Positions 10,626 to 18,902 of a stretch of 53,278 bases of DNA are shown piece after piece (positions within the stretch are counted from its first letter, which is position 1; each line of letters starts with the position of its first letter). The notes under the pieces are model-generated. The model had not been told where the DNA came from, searched no databases, and was given only the letters and a program-made list of their open reading frames with translations. Origin of the DNA: Deltaproteobacteria bacterium (lineage in GTDB: Bacteria; Myxococcota_A; Polyangia; Haliangiales; Haliangiaceae); NCBI GenBank assembly GCA_013813765.1, contig JACCRC010000158.1, positions 1 to 53,278 on the forward strand, in the 5' to 3' direction. The position numbers and the translations under genes are program-made.

Positions 10626-10640
10626 GTGTGAAGACACGTC

Positions 10641-12164
10641 GTGGTCTCGCCGCTCGATAAACCTACGCCCGGCCGTTCGGCCGGGCTGCGCGGCCCAGCA
10701 GAGCTGGGCCTTGCCAACATCCTGGTCGTCAGCGACCTGCACTTCGGCGAGGAGCTCCTGCCGGGCGCCTCGGCGGAGCGGCGGCACGCCGTCGATCTCG
10801 GGGGGAACGCGTTCCGCGAGTTCCTGCGGTACCACACGGTCCGCCGGCGCGACGGCCGGCCGTGGCGCCTCGTGATCGCGGGCGACCTGTTCGACTTCAT
10901 GTCGGTCGTAATTCCTTCGATGCCCGATCGCCCGGCGAAGTCGCGCGACGAGCGGCTGTTCGGTCTGTCGCGCGGGATCTCGACCGGTGTCGAGCGGCTG
11001 CGGCTCATCTGCGAGATCCACCGGCCGCTGCTCGCCGATCTCGGCAAGTTCGCGGCGGCCGGCCATCACGTCGACATCCTGGTCGGTAACCACGACATCG
11101 AGCTGCTCGCGCCCGAGGTCGTCGACGAGCTGATGAGGCAGCTTGCCGCGGCCGGCGCGGACGAGCGCGCGCTGTCGCGGATCAAGGTCGTGCCGTGGTT
11201 TCTGTACGTGCCCGGCCTCGTGTGGATCGAGCACGGCCATGTCTACGACGAGGGCTGCTCGTTCGAGTTCAACCTCGCGCCGATGGATCCCAAGGACGGC
11301 TGGCTCGTCTACAACGCCGACTACGCCGCGATCCGGTACCTCGGCTCCGCGGTCCCCGATCTCGATCCGCACGGCATCGAGGAGTGGAGCTTCTGGGGCT
11401 ACATGCGCTACGCGATGGGGCAGGGCGTCTCGCACATGGGCAAGCTGTGGCTCGGGTACGGCCGGTTCGTGCGCGCGCTGTTCTCCGCCCGCGGCATGCA
11501 TCGATCGTTCAAGCGCCGCGATCGTCGGCGACGCGAGCACCGCGCGCGGCTCGCGCAGGTCGCCGAGCAGGGCGGAATCTCGCTCGAGACCGCGTCGGCG
11601 ATCGATCGCCTCGCGCGCACGCCGCTCACCGTCTCCGCGCGGCGCGTGGGCCGCATGCTGATGCTCGATCGGTTCGGCCTCGGGCTCGGCGCCGTCGTCT
11701 CGATCATCCTCTTGTTCATCCTGCTGCCCGTGCTGTGGGCCTTCGTCGGCTCGGTGTTCGTCGTGGGCGCGGCCGCGGGCATCACGCGCTGGCTCGGCCA
11801 GCACATGGTCACGTCGCAGCTGCCGATGCGCGCGGTGCCGCAGCGGATCAGAAAGCTCGTCGACGCGCCGATCGTCGTGTTCGGTCACACCCACGATCCA
11901 CGCTGGCAGCGCCTGCGCTCCGGCGGCGTCTACATCAACTGCGGGACGTGGCTGCCGGCGACGCGCCCGGGGATCCGCCGTTGCTTCACGCACGTGTTCA
12001 TCTCGCCGAGCGCCTCGGGCGGCCCGCCCACGTTCGAGCTGCGGCAGTGGCGCGAGGGGACGAGCCAGGTGTTCGATGCCGGGGCGAACATCGGGGCCGG
12101 AGGACAGACGATGCCGGGCTTCGTCCCCGACGCTACCGATCCCGGGATCCAGCAGAAGCTCTGA
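10641..12164 (+). CDS. Membrane-anchored calcineurin-like metallophosphoesterase
   Basis: A 507-residue protein. A stop codon at 10629-10631 in this frame makes GTG 10641 the first possible start. The metallophosphoesterase ligands are all present: DLH (32-34), GDLFD (D82), GNHD (150-152), EHGH (198-200) and GHTH (415-418). Between the last two motifs, residues about 215-410 are an insertion with a long basic helix near 285-310 ([14 protein letters not shown]) and one or two membrane helices at about 345-383. The catalytic half and the GHTH strand therefore flank a membrane hairpin. The family includes UDP-diacylglucosamine hydrolase (LpxH-like) and cyclic-nucleotide phosphodiesterase-like enzymes; the substrate is not determinable. 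The last 32 bases overlap the convergent gene. Confidence 0.82.
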   Translation: MVSPLDKPTPGRSAGLRGPAELGLANILVVSDLHFGEELLPGASAERRHAVDLGGNAFREFLRYHTVRRRDGRPWRLVIAGDLFDFMSVVIPSMPDRPAKSRDERLFGLSRGISTGVERLRLICEIHRPLLADLGKFAAAGHHVDILVGNHDIELLAPEVVDELMRQLAAAGADERALSRIKVVPWFLYVPGLVWIEHGHVYDEGCSFEFNLAPMDPKDGWLVYNADYAAIRYLGSAVPDLDPHGIEEWSFWGYMRYAMGQGVSHMGKLWLGYGRFVRALFSARGMHRSFKRRDRRRREHRARLAQVAEQGGISLETASAIDRLARTPLTVSARRVGRMLMLDRFGLGLGAVVSIILLFILLPVLWAFVGSVFVVGAAAGITRWLGQHMVTSQLPMRAVPQRIRKLVDAPIVVFGHTHDPRWQRLRSGGVYINCGTWLPATRPGIRRCFTHVFISPSASGGPPTFELRQWREGTSQVFDAGANIGAGGQTMPGFVPDATDPGIQQKL

Positions 12165-12642
12165 CTCGGTTGCCGTCGCGATCGACGCGGACGGTGTCCA
12201 CAGGATCCTCGTCGCGATCCTGGTAGCGGATGAGCCAGCCGCCTTCGCGCAGCGCGGAGACACCGATCGGGTGGATCTCCCAGCCGCCGATCGCAGCCTT
12301 GCGCGCGTTGATGATCTTGCCGCGCTCGATCACCGCGACGCGGAGCTCGGGGTTGCCGCCGTACGGATCGGCCCAGCCCCACGACACGAGGTAGCGGCCG
12401 CGGTTCTTGCCGATCACGCACGCGGCGGTTCCGTCATAGCCCCAGCCCAGCTCGATCGTCGGGCCGCCGGTCGTGAAGAAGTAGTCGTGCCCGGTACCCG
12501 GCTTGTGGGTCGCCCAGGCGAGGGCCTCGTTCCCGTAGCGGCAATGCGCGACCGCGTCGGCCGGCGGCTCGAGCGCACGGTCGCGGGATCGCCAGGCGGC
12601 GGCCAGGGCGAGGGGCACCAGCAGCGTCTTCCAGGTCTTCAT
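12133..12642 (-). CDS. Small exported protein, function unknown
   Basis: A 169-residue product. The ATG at 12642 gives an N-terminal hydrophobic stretch ([12 protein letters not shown]), probably a signal peptide or anchor. The mature part is a compact beta-rich sequence with many Gly and Trp ([45 protein letters not shown]) that looks like a single small propeller blade or beta sandwich. It overlaps the 3' end of the phosphoesterase gene by 32 bases and diverges from mutS with 51 bases between starts. No family is recognised. Confidence 0.55.
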   Translation of the reverse strand: MKTWKTLLVPLALAAAWRSRDRALEPPADAVAHCRYGNEALAWATHKPGTGHDYFFTTGGPTIELGWGYDGTAACVIGKNRGRYLVSWGWADPYGGNPELRVAVIERGKIINARKAAIGGWEIHPIGVSALREGGWLIRYQDRDEDPVDTVRVDRDGNRVRASAGSRDR

Positions 12643-12693
12643 GGCAGTTATCGTGCGGCCGCCGGCGCGGATCACACGGACAGGATCCCGGAC

Positions 12694-15339
12694 ATGCGGG
12701 CGCTGCCGGGGATGTCGGAGGCCCGTGCTACCGCTTCTGGCGTGAGTGGCCGCCCGTCGGATACGCCGTTGATGCGGCAGTTCCTGGAGATCAAGGAACA
12801 GCATTCCGACGCGATCCTGCTGTTTCGGTGCGGCGACTTCTACGAGATGTTCTTCGAGGACGCCGTCGTTGCCTCGCGCGCGCTCGATCTGACGCTCACG
12901 TCGCGCGACAAGGGCAAGGAGGACGGCGTGCCGATGGCCGGCGTCCCCTATCACGCGGTCCGCGGCTACATCGCGAAGCTCACGGAGCAGGGACACAAGG
13001 TCGCGATCTGCGAGCAGACAGAAGATCCGAAGCTCGCGAAGGGGCTGGTCAAGCGCGCGGTCGTTCGCATCGTGACGCCGGGCATCGTGCTCGACGACGA
13101 CGTCCTCGAGCCGAAGTGCCCGCGCTATGTCGCGGCGCTGGTCCCCGGCAAGGACGTCGCGGGCCTCGCGTACCTCGACGCGACAACCGGCGAGCTCGCT
13201 GCCACCGAGCTCGCGCTGCCGCACGTGATCGACGAGCTCGTGCGCATCGGACCGCGCGAGGTGCTGGTCGCGCCCGAGCTGCTCGGCGAATCGGTCAAGG
13301 CACAGCAGCTGGCCGGTCTGCGCGCGCGGCACAAGGCGGTGTGGAATCCCGCTCCGATCCCGTCGGAGGCCGATGCGCGCCGCGAGCTCGGATCGATCGT
13401 CGTCATCGAGCCGACCGGCGCGAGGGCAGGGCTCACGCACCGCGACCTCGCGATGCGCGCTGCGGGCGCGGTCGTCGCGTATGCGCGCTCGACGCAGCCG
13501 ACCGGCGTCCTGCCGATCACGCGCCTCTCGCTCTATCTCCCGGGCGACAGCGTCGTCCTCGACGAGGCCGCGATCGCGAACCTCGAGCTCACCGAGACGC
13601 TGATCGGCCGGCACAAGGATGGCTCGCTGCTGTCGGTGATCGACGAGACGGCCACGGCACCTGGTGGCCGACTGATCCGCCGGTGGCTCCTGTACCCGCT
13701 CGTCGACGTCGCGCAGATCCGCCGCCGCCAGGATGCGGTCGGCTGGCTCGTCGAGCGCCCAGCGCTGCTCGAGACGATCCGCCGTTCGCTGTCACGGCTC
13801 GGCGATCTCGAGCGGCTGTCCGGCAAGGCATCGCTCGGTGTCGCCACGCCGAAGGACCTCGGCCGTCTCCGCGACACGCTGGCCGCGCTGCCCGAGCTCG
13901 TCGAGCTCGTGCGTTCGGGGCAGGACAAGCTCGAGCCACTGCCGCAGCTCCTCGATCTCCCCGCATGCACGCTCCCCGTCCTCGGCGAGCTCGCTGCGCG
14001 CCTCGCTCGCGCGCTCGTCGACGATCCTCCGGCACTGCTCGATCAGAAGCACGGGCCCGCGATCCGCACCGGCTACGACCCCCAGATCGACGAGTGTCGC
14101 CGCCTCGCCGACGGCGGCAAGGAAGACATCCTCGCGATCGAGGAGCGCGAGCAGAAGGTCTCCGGCATCGCGAACCTCAAGGTCCGCTACAACCGCGTGT
14201 TCGGGTACTACATCGAAGTCACGAAGACGCACCTCGCGAAGGTCCCGGCGCACTACATCCGCAAGCAGACGGTCGCCACCGGCGAGCGATACGTGACGCC
14301 GGAGCTCGCCGAGCTCGAGAAGAAGGTCCTCGAGTGCGAGGAGACGCTCGCCGCGCGCGAGGCGTTGCTGATCAAGGCCGAGGTCGCTGCGGTCGCCGCG
14401 CTGTCGCGCGAGATCTCGGCCGCCGGTGCCGCGCTCGCCGTGCTCGACTGCTGCGGATCGTTCGGCGCGATCGCTGCGCGCCGCGACTACTGCCGGCCCA
14501 CCGTCGACGACTCGCTGTGCCTCGACATCGTCGACGGCCGTCACCCGGTGATCGAGTCGCTGTTGCCCTCGGGCACGTTCGTCCCGAACGACTGCAAGCT
14601 CGATCCATCGGCCGAGCAGCTCGTGCTGATCACCGGCCCGAACATGGCGGGCAAGTCGACGTACATGCGCCAGGTCGCGCAGATCGCGCTGCTCGCGCAG
14701 ATCGGCTCGTTCGTGCCCGCGAAGTCCGCGACGATCGGCATCTGCGACCGCGTGTTCACGCGCGTCGGCGCCGCCGATAACCTGTCGCGCGGCGACTCGA
14801 CGTTCATGGTCGAGATGCGCGAGACCGCCTCGATCCTCGCAAAGGCCACGCGCTCCTCGTTGATCATCCTCGACGAGGTCGGCCGCGGCACGTCCACGTT
14901 CGACGGCGTCTCGATCGCGTGGGCCGTCGCCGAGTTCCTGCACGACACCGTCGGTGCGCGCACGCTGTTCGCCACGCACTACCACGAGCTCGTCGCACTC
15001 GCGGACAGCCGCCCGCGCGTGCGCAACGTGTCGGTCGCGGTGCGCGAGCACAAGGGCGAGATCGTGTTTCTCCGCCGCGTGGTATCCGGCGGTGCGTCGC
15101 GCAGTTACGGCATCGACGTCGCGAAGCTCGCCGGCCTTCCGCGCTCGGTCACCGCGCGCGCGCACCAGATCATGGCGAAGCTCGAGGGCGGCTCCACGCT
15201 CGGCGCATCGCCGCAGCTCTCGCTACTTCCTACGGCCACGGTCTCGCCGGCGATCGCGCGCCTCGCCGCGGTCGACGTCAACAAGACCACGCCGCTCGAA
15301 GCGCTCGCGATCCTGGCCGAGCTGAAGTCGCTCAGCTAG
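12694..15339 (+). CDS. mutS: DNA mismatch repair ATPase MutS
   Basis: An 881-residue protein when started at ATG 12694; ATG 12712 or GTG 12742 would remove only non-conserved residues, and the longer coding stretch upstream lacks MutS similarity. The mismatch-reading wedge motif F-x-E is F49-Y-E51 in [12 protein letters not shown]. Connector and lever domains follow. The ATPase has Walker [10 protein letters not shown] from residue 648 and Walker [11 protein letters not shown] with D727/E728, then the ATHYHEL signature. The length is normal for MutS1. The protein recognises mismatches and recruits MutL, which is not encoded here. Its TAG stop shares a single CTAG with the stop of the convergent membrane-protein gene. 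Confidence 0.98.
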   Translation: MRALPGMSEARATASGVSGRPSDTPLMRQFLEIKEQHSDAILLFRCGDFYEMFFEDAVVASRALDLTLTSRDKGKEDGVPMAGVPYHAVRGYIAKLTEQGHKVAICEQTEDPKLAKGLVKRAVVRIVTPGIVLDDDVLEPKCPRYVAALVPGKDVAGLAYLDATTGELAATELALPHVIDELVRIGPREVLVAPELLGESVKAQQLAGLRARHKAVWNPAPIPSEADARRELGSIVVIEPTGARAGLTHRDLAMRAAGAVVAYARSTQPTGVLPITRLSLYLPGDSVVLDEAAIANLELTETLIGRHKDGSLLSVIDETATAPGGRLIRRWLLYPLVDVAQIRRRQDAVGWLVERPALLETIRRSLSRLGDLERLSGKASLGVATPKDLGRLRDTLAALPELVELVRSGQDKLEPLPQLLDLPACTLPVLGELAARLARALVDDPPALLDQKHGPAIRTGYDPQIDECRRLADGGKEDILAIEEREQKVSGIANLKVRYNRVFGYYIEVTKTHLAKVPAHYIRKQTVATGERYVTPELAELEKKVLECEETLAAREALLIKAEVAAVAALSREISAAGAALAVLDCCGSFGAIAARRDYCRPTVDDSLCLDIVDGRHPVIESLLPSGTFVPNDCKLDPSAEQLVLITGPNMAGKSTYMRQVAQIALLAQIGSFVPAKSATIGICDRVFTRVGAADNLSRGDSTFMVEMRETASILAKATRSSLIILDEVGRGTSTFDGVSIAWAVAEFLHDTVGARTLFATHYHELVALADSRPRVRNVSVAVREHKGEIVFLRRVVSGGASRSYGIDVAKLAGLPRSVTARAHQIMAKLEGGSTLGASPQLSLLPTATVSPAIARLAAVDVNKTTPLEALAILAELKSLS

Positions 15340-15584
15340 ACGCGATACTCGGGCGGTAGATCGGGATCGTGGCGCGGTGCCTTGAGCGCGCGCACGAGCC
15401 GGACCACGAGCAGGAACAGGCCCACCCCGAGGCAGATCCAGCCGCCGAGCTTTTGCGTGCTGTAGCCCCAGCCGCCGCCGTATGGATTCTCCAGCTCTCC
15501 GCGGGTCGGAGGCGTCAGCGTCAGCAGCAAGAACACGCCAACCGTCAGCAGCGCACCCCCCACGACGACCGCGAGCTTGTTCAT
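15336..15584 (-). CDS. Small two-helix membrane protein
   Basis: An 82-residue product with two predicted membrane helices (residues about 4-22 and 46-66), joined by a short Gly/Pro/Tyr loop ([13 protein letters not shown]) and ending in a basic, Pro-rich tail. It is convergent with mutS; the two TAG stops are read from opposite strands of the same CTAG at 15336-15339. No known family is recognised. Confidence 0.55.
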   Translation of the reverse strand: MNKLAVVVGGALLTVGVFLLLTLTPPTRGELENPYGGGWGYSTQKLGGWICLGVGLFLLVVRLVRALKAPRHDPDLPPEYRV

Positions 15585-15735
15585 CGCGCTGTCCTACACC
15601 GACGCAGATCGGCTTGGGGGTCCAAAGCCACAGCTTCGATCGATAGGGGGCTAGAGCCCTGCCATCCGCCGGAACGAAGCCCAACGATGTCGCGGAGCTA
15701 CGCTTGGCGCGGAGCTTGTACTAGGTCCAGGCACC

Positions 15736-15742
15736 GAGGAGG
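15736..15742 (+). promoter_or_regulatory. Shine-Dalgarno site deciding a GTG start
   Basis: GAGGAGG lies four bases before GTG 15747 and 16 bases before the in-frame ATG 15759. The spacing favours the GTG, which adds four residues to the lipoprotein signal. Confidence 0.6.
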
Positions 15743-15746
15743 AACT

Positions 15747-17957
15747 GTGAAGACCTACATGAAGACCATCGCGATCGGAACCGCGCTGCTGACCGCAGCC
15801 GGGGCAGGCTGCGGCAGCGACGACAGCAGCGGACCGCTGGGCAACGTCGACTCGCTGATCGTCCTGCAGCGCCCCGCGCGCAACGATATGGGCGACATCT
15901 TCCAGTACACCTCTTACAAGCCGAAGACGGAGTCGGGGATCAACGCCCGACTCGTCAAGCTCGAGCCGCCGACGGCCGACGGAACGCAGACGGTGATCTG
16001 CTGTGACAAGGCGGGCCCCGAGTTCGCGAACGTCGACATCTCGGGCTACGACATCAGCTTCGACGCGAAGCAGATCGTGTTCTCGGGCAAGCTCGCGAAC
16101 AACCAGAACTACGGTCTGTTCCTCCTGACGCTGGCCGACGGAAGCGTCGACCAGATCCCGACGGACCCCGCGCGTGACTACGTGTCGCCGATCTTCCTCC
16201 CCGGCGACAAGATCATGTTCACCACGAACTCGATCGTGGAGAGCGGCGCGCGCCAGCACCGTGACGAGTACGAGCGCGGCACCACGCTGCAGCTCGGCCG
16301 CATCAACATCGACGGCACGGGCGAAGAGCTCGGTGCTCGTAACCTCTCGCACCGCACGTTCCCGACGCTCATGAGCGACGGCCGCGTGATGTTCACCCAG
16401 TGGGACCACCTCGGTGGGATGAACGCCGGCCACCTCATGTTCGTGAACCAGGACATGACGAACCTCCGCGAGGCCTTCGGCAAGGAGGGCACCGGCGCGT
16501 CGAACTCCACGCTCAAGGCGCAGGAGATCAGCCCCGGCCGCTTCGTCGCGATCGCGACCTCGCGTAGCCGCACGATCCAGGCGGGTGCGCTCGTCGATGT
16601 TCGCCTCGGCATCTCCGAGACGGTCGACGGCAGCGTGATGGCGCGCGAGCGCCAGAGCGAGGCGAACGCGTCGTACAAGGACCTGACCCCGGACGTTCCG
16701 CACGACAACATGCCGTCGGCGGATACGGTTGGCCGCTACTACGACGCGTACGCGCTGAACGCGAAGGACAAGCCGGACCTCATCGTCTCGTGGGCGAACG
16801 GCCCCGTCGAGTCGAGCGTGCTCGGTTTGGCCGGCCTCTCGGCGGACTTCGGCGTGTTCCTCCTCGACACGCAGCGCAACCAAAAACACCCGCTGATCAA
16901 CCACGAGGAGATGTGGGACATCTTCCCGCGCCCGCTGACGACGCGCCCGGTTCCGAGCATCTCCGGCTCGGCGATCGACCCGACCCTCGGTGGCGCCAGC
17001 ATGATCGGCTCGATGAACGTCTACGAGTCGAGCCTGAAGACGTTCGCGCCGGGCTCGATCTACGGCGTCCGCGTGATGGAAGGCTTCTCGTCGGAGGAAG
17101 GCTTCCCCGAGATGTTCGGCACCACGATGTTCGAGGGCCAGGCGAACCTCGGTGTCGCCCGCGTCCAGGCCGACGGCTCGTGGCTCGCGAAGGTCCCGGC
17201 GAACGTGCCGCTCCACGTTCAGACGGTCGACACGTTCGGCATGTCCATGTTCTCCGAGCCGGTGTGGGTCTCGGCCCGTGCGAACGAGGCGCGCGTGTGC
17301 GGTGGCTGCCACGAGTCGCGTGACCGCCCGACCGTCATCGACCCCGGTCAGACGGATGCGTTCGCGGTCGGCGCGACCAACATGTACGGCCTCACCCCGC
17401 GCGCGAACCGCATGTCGAGCGACACGTCGCGCGACAAGGTGATGGGCGTCGGCTGGAGCAACACCGTCCAGCGCATCTTCGACAACAACTGCCTCGGCTG
17501 CCACGACAGCCGCAACATCGCCGGCGTCCAGCCCTACACGATCACCGACCCGGTCGCCGGCACGTCGATCCAGTGGACGTTCAACCTCGAAGGCACGCCG
17601 CTGCCCGCCACGTTCGCCGAGATCGGTGGCGAGCCGGCCTTCACCGCCTCGTACTTCTCGATCGCCGGCCCCGACATGGAAGCCATCGAGATGGGCGGCC
17701 TGATGGTGTCGGGCAACTTCAAGGTCTACGCGTCGCCCGAGAATGCTCGCGACTCGATCCTCATCAAGATGCTCAACCCGAAGAGGCAGTTCCCGACGCA
17801 GACCAACGAGCGCGCGTTCGCGACGAGCCCGCACATGGCGGCAGTGGGGCAGGGCGGTGACCTGACGGCTGACGAGTTCTACCAGCTGATCTTGAACATC
17901 GACATGGGCGTGAACTTCTACGCCCGCGAGAACAACCCCGGCCTGAACGTCTACTGA
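15747..17957 (+). CDS. HzsA-related lipoprotein: beta-propeller plus two c-type heme motifs
   Basis: A 736-residue protein. A lipoprotein signal ends at AGAGC (Cys22). Residues about 90-400 carry repeated propeller-like strands (YDISFDAKQIVFSGK, SPIFLPGDKIMFTTN, PTLMSDGRVMFTQWDHLGG). Residues about 465-525 match the pattern of the hydrazine synthase alpha middle domain: a DGSW strand, a VPANVPLHVQTVD segment, then VCGGCHESR with CXXCH at 518-522. A second CXXCH, CLGCH, is at 582-586. Propeller, then a CXXCH middle domain, then a second heme domain is the published HzsA layout. No other hydrazine synthase subunit or anammox gene is nearby, so hydrazine synthesis is not implied. The gene is followed after 29 bases by a HEAT-repeat gene. 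Confidence 0.82.
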   Translation: MKTYMKTIAIGTALLTAAGAGCGSDDSSGPLGNVDSLIVLQRPARNDMGDIFQYTSYKPKTESGINARLVKLEPPTADGTQTVICCDKAGPEFANVDISGYDISFDAKQIVFSGKLANNQNYGLFLLTLADGSVDQIPTDPARDYVSPIFLPGDKIMFTTNSIVESGARQHRDEYERGTTLQLGRINIDGTGEELGARNLSHRTFPTLMSDGRVMFTQWDHLGGMNAGHLMFVNQDMTNLREAFGKEGTGASNSTLKAQEISPGRFVAIATSRSRTIQAGALVDVRLGISETVDGSVMARERQSEANASYKDLTPDVPHDNMPSADTVGRYYDAYALNAKDKPDLIVSWANGPVESSVLGLAGLSADFGVFLLDTQRNQKHPLINHEEMWDIFPRPLTTRPVPSISGSAIDPTLGGASMIGSMNVYESSLKTFAPGSIYGVRVMEGFSSEEGFPEMFGTTMFEGQANLGVARVQADGSWLAKVPANVPLHVQTVDTFGMSMFSEPVWVSARANEARVCGGCHESRDRPTVIDPGQTDAFAVGATNMYGLTPRANRMSSDTSRDKVMGVGWSNTVQRIFDNNCLGCHDSRNIAGVQPYTITDPVAGTSIQWTFNLEGTPLPATFAEIGGEPAFTASYFSIAGPDMEAIEMGGLMVSGNFKVYASPENARDSILIKMLNPKRQFPTQTNERAFATSPHMAAVGQGGDLTADEFYQLILNIDMGVNFYARENNPGLNVY

Positions 17958-17986
17958 CCCCAACCGCGGAACACAGGAGCACCACT

Positions 17987-18820
17987 ATGAAGAACATCGG
18001 TACCAAGCTCGCTGCGGTTGCCTTCCTCGCGTTCGTCGCCTCGCCGGCGTACGCAGGCAAGGGCGGCAGTGCGGCCAAGATCAAGGACGCGATTCGCAGC
18101 GGCTCGGTCGACGCCATCACGGCGGAGATCGAGCGCGCAGAGAGCCTGACGTGCAGCGAGTGCGTGCAGGCCGTCACGAACCTCCTCGAGGACGACCGCT
18201 ACGCCGTCCGCGAGGTGGCCGCGTGGTGGTTCGCGAAGCGCCCCGGCCTCAAAGACTTGGTCGCTGCCACGATGGTCGATGACCTCGCGAACGGCAGCAC
18301 GATCAAGGTCCGCAACGCGGCTGACTTCCTCGGCCGCACGGTGACCTACACGTCGCTGCCGACGCTGCGCGTGGCGATCAACCGCGACAACATCGGACCC
18401 GAGGGCAAGCTCGCGATGGTGCGCGCGGTCTCGTACATGGGCCACATCGGCGGTAATCCGGTGCTCACCACCGCGATGGCCGATCGCGACGCGGGCGTCC
18501 GCGCTGCGGCGGTCACCGCGTGGCGCGACATCCTCGGTCAGACCAGCGCGGCGCCGGTCGCCGGCTTGCTCGCCGACGCAGACGCGAACGTGCGCGCCGC
18601 GGCCGCGACGACGGTCGGTGGCATGGGGCACGTCGCTGCGGCCGCGCAGCTCGAGACGATGGTCGTCTCGGATGCAGACCCGGTCGTCCGCCGCAATGCG
18701 GCCTGGGCGCTCGGCAAGCTCGGTCAGCAGTCCTCGCGGATCGCGCTCGCGACCGCATCGACTGACAACAGCGGCCTCGTGCGCATGACGGCGCGCGCGG
18801 CACTCGCTTCACTGAAGTAA
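17987..18820 (+). CDS. Periplasmic HEAT-repeat protein
   Basis: A 277-residue protein with an AGGAG ribosome site 8 bases before its ATG. It has a Sec signal ending SPAYA-G (cleavage after residue 23). The mature protein is a run of HEAT-type helix pairs from about residue 55 to the end (DDRYAVREVAAWWFAKRP, DADANVRAAAATTVGGMG, DADPVVRRNAAWALGKLG). CSEC at 56-59 is a CXXC without the His of a heme site, possibly a disulfide. It is a likely protein-protein scaffold in the periplasm. It lies between two lipoproteins with cytochrome motifs and ends at a strong terminator, so it forms a two-gene unit with the HzsA-related gene. Confidence 0.8.
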   Translation: MKNIGTKLAAVAFLAFVASPAYAGKGGSAAKIKDAIRSGSVDAITAEIERAESLTCSECVQAVTNLLEDDRYAVREVAAWWFAKRPGLKDLVAATMVDDLANGSTIKVRNAADFLGRTVTYTSLPTLRVAINRDNIGPEGKLAMVRAVSYMGHIGGNPVLTTAMADRDAGVRAAAVTAWRDILGQTSAAPVAGLLADADANVRAAAATTVGGMGHVAAAAQLETMVVSDADPVVRRNAAWALGKLGQQSSRIALATASTDNSGLVRMTARAALASLK

Positions 18821-18840
18821 TCCGCTCACCGAGATCGTGA

Positions 18841-18878
18841 CGAAGGCCGCGCTTTGAAAGCGCGGCTTTCGTGTTTTT
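18841..18878 (+). terminator. Strong rho-independent terminator
   Basis: The stem GCCGCGCT (18846-18853) pairs with AGCGCGGC (18859-18866) around a 5-base loop, extended by CGAAG/TTTCG, and is followed by GTG and five T (18874-18878). It closes the HzsA-related/HEAT unit 20 bases after the HEAT stop codon. Confidence 0.88.
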
Positions 18879-18902
18879 CCGACGAGGAATGGGAGTAACA
18901 TC

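Noticed and set aside
12706-15165. Long minus-strand frames opposite mutS
   Set aside because: They have composition-driven sequence without motifs; mutS is unambiguous on the + strand.
15747-17957. Direct claim of a hydrazine synthase
   Set aside because: Only the alpha-like part is present, with no beta or gamma subunits and no anammox genes; similarity to HzsA is architectural.
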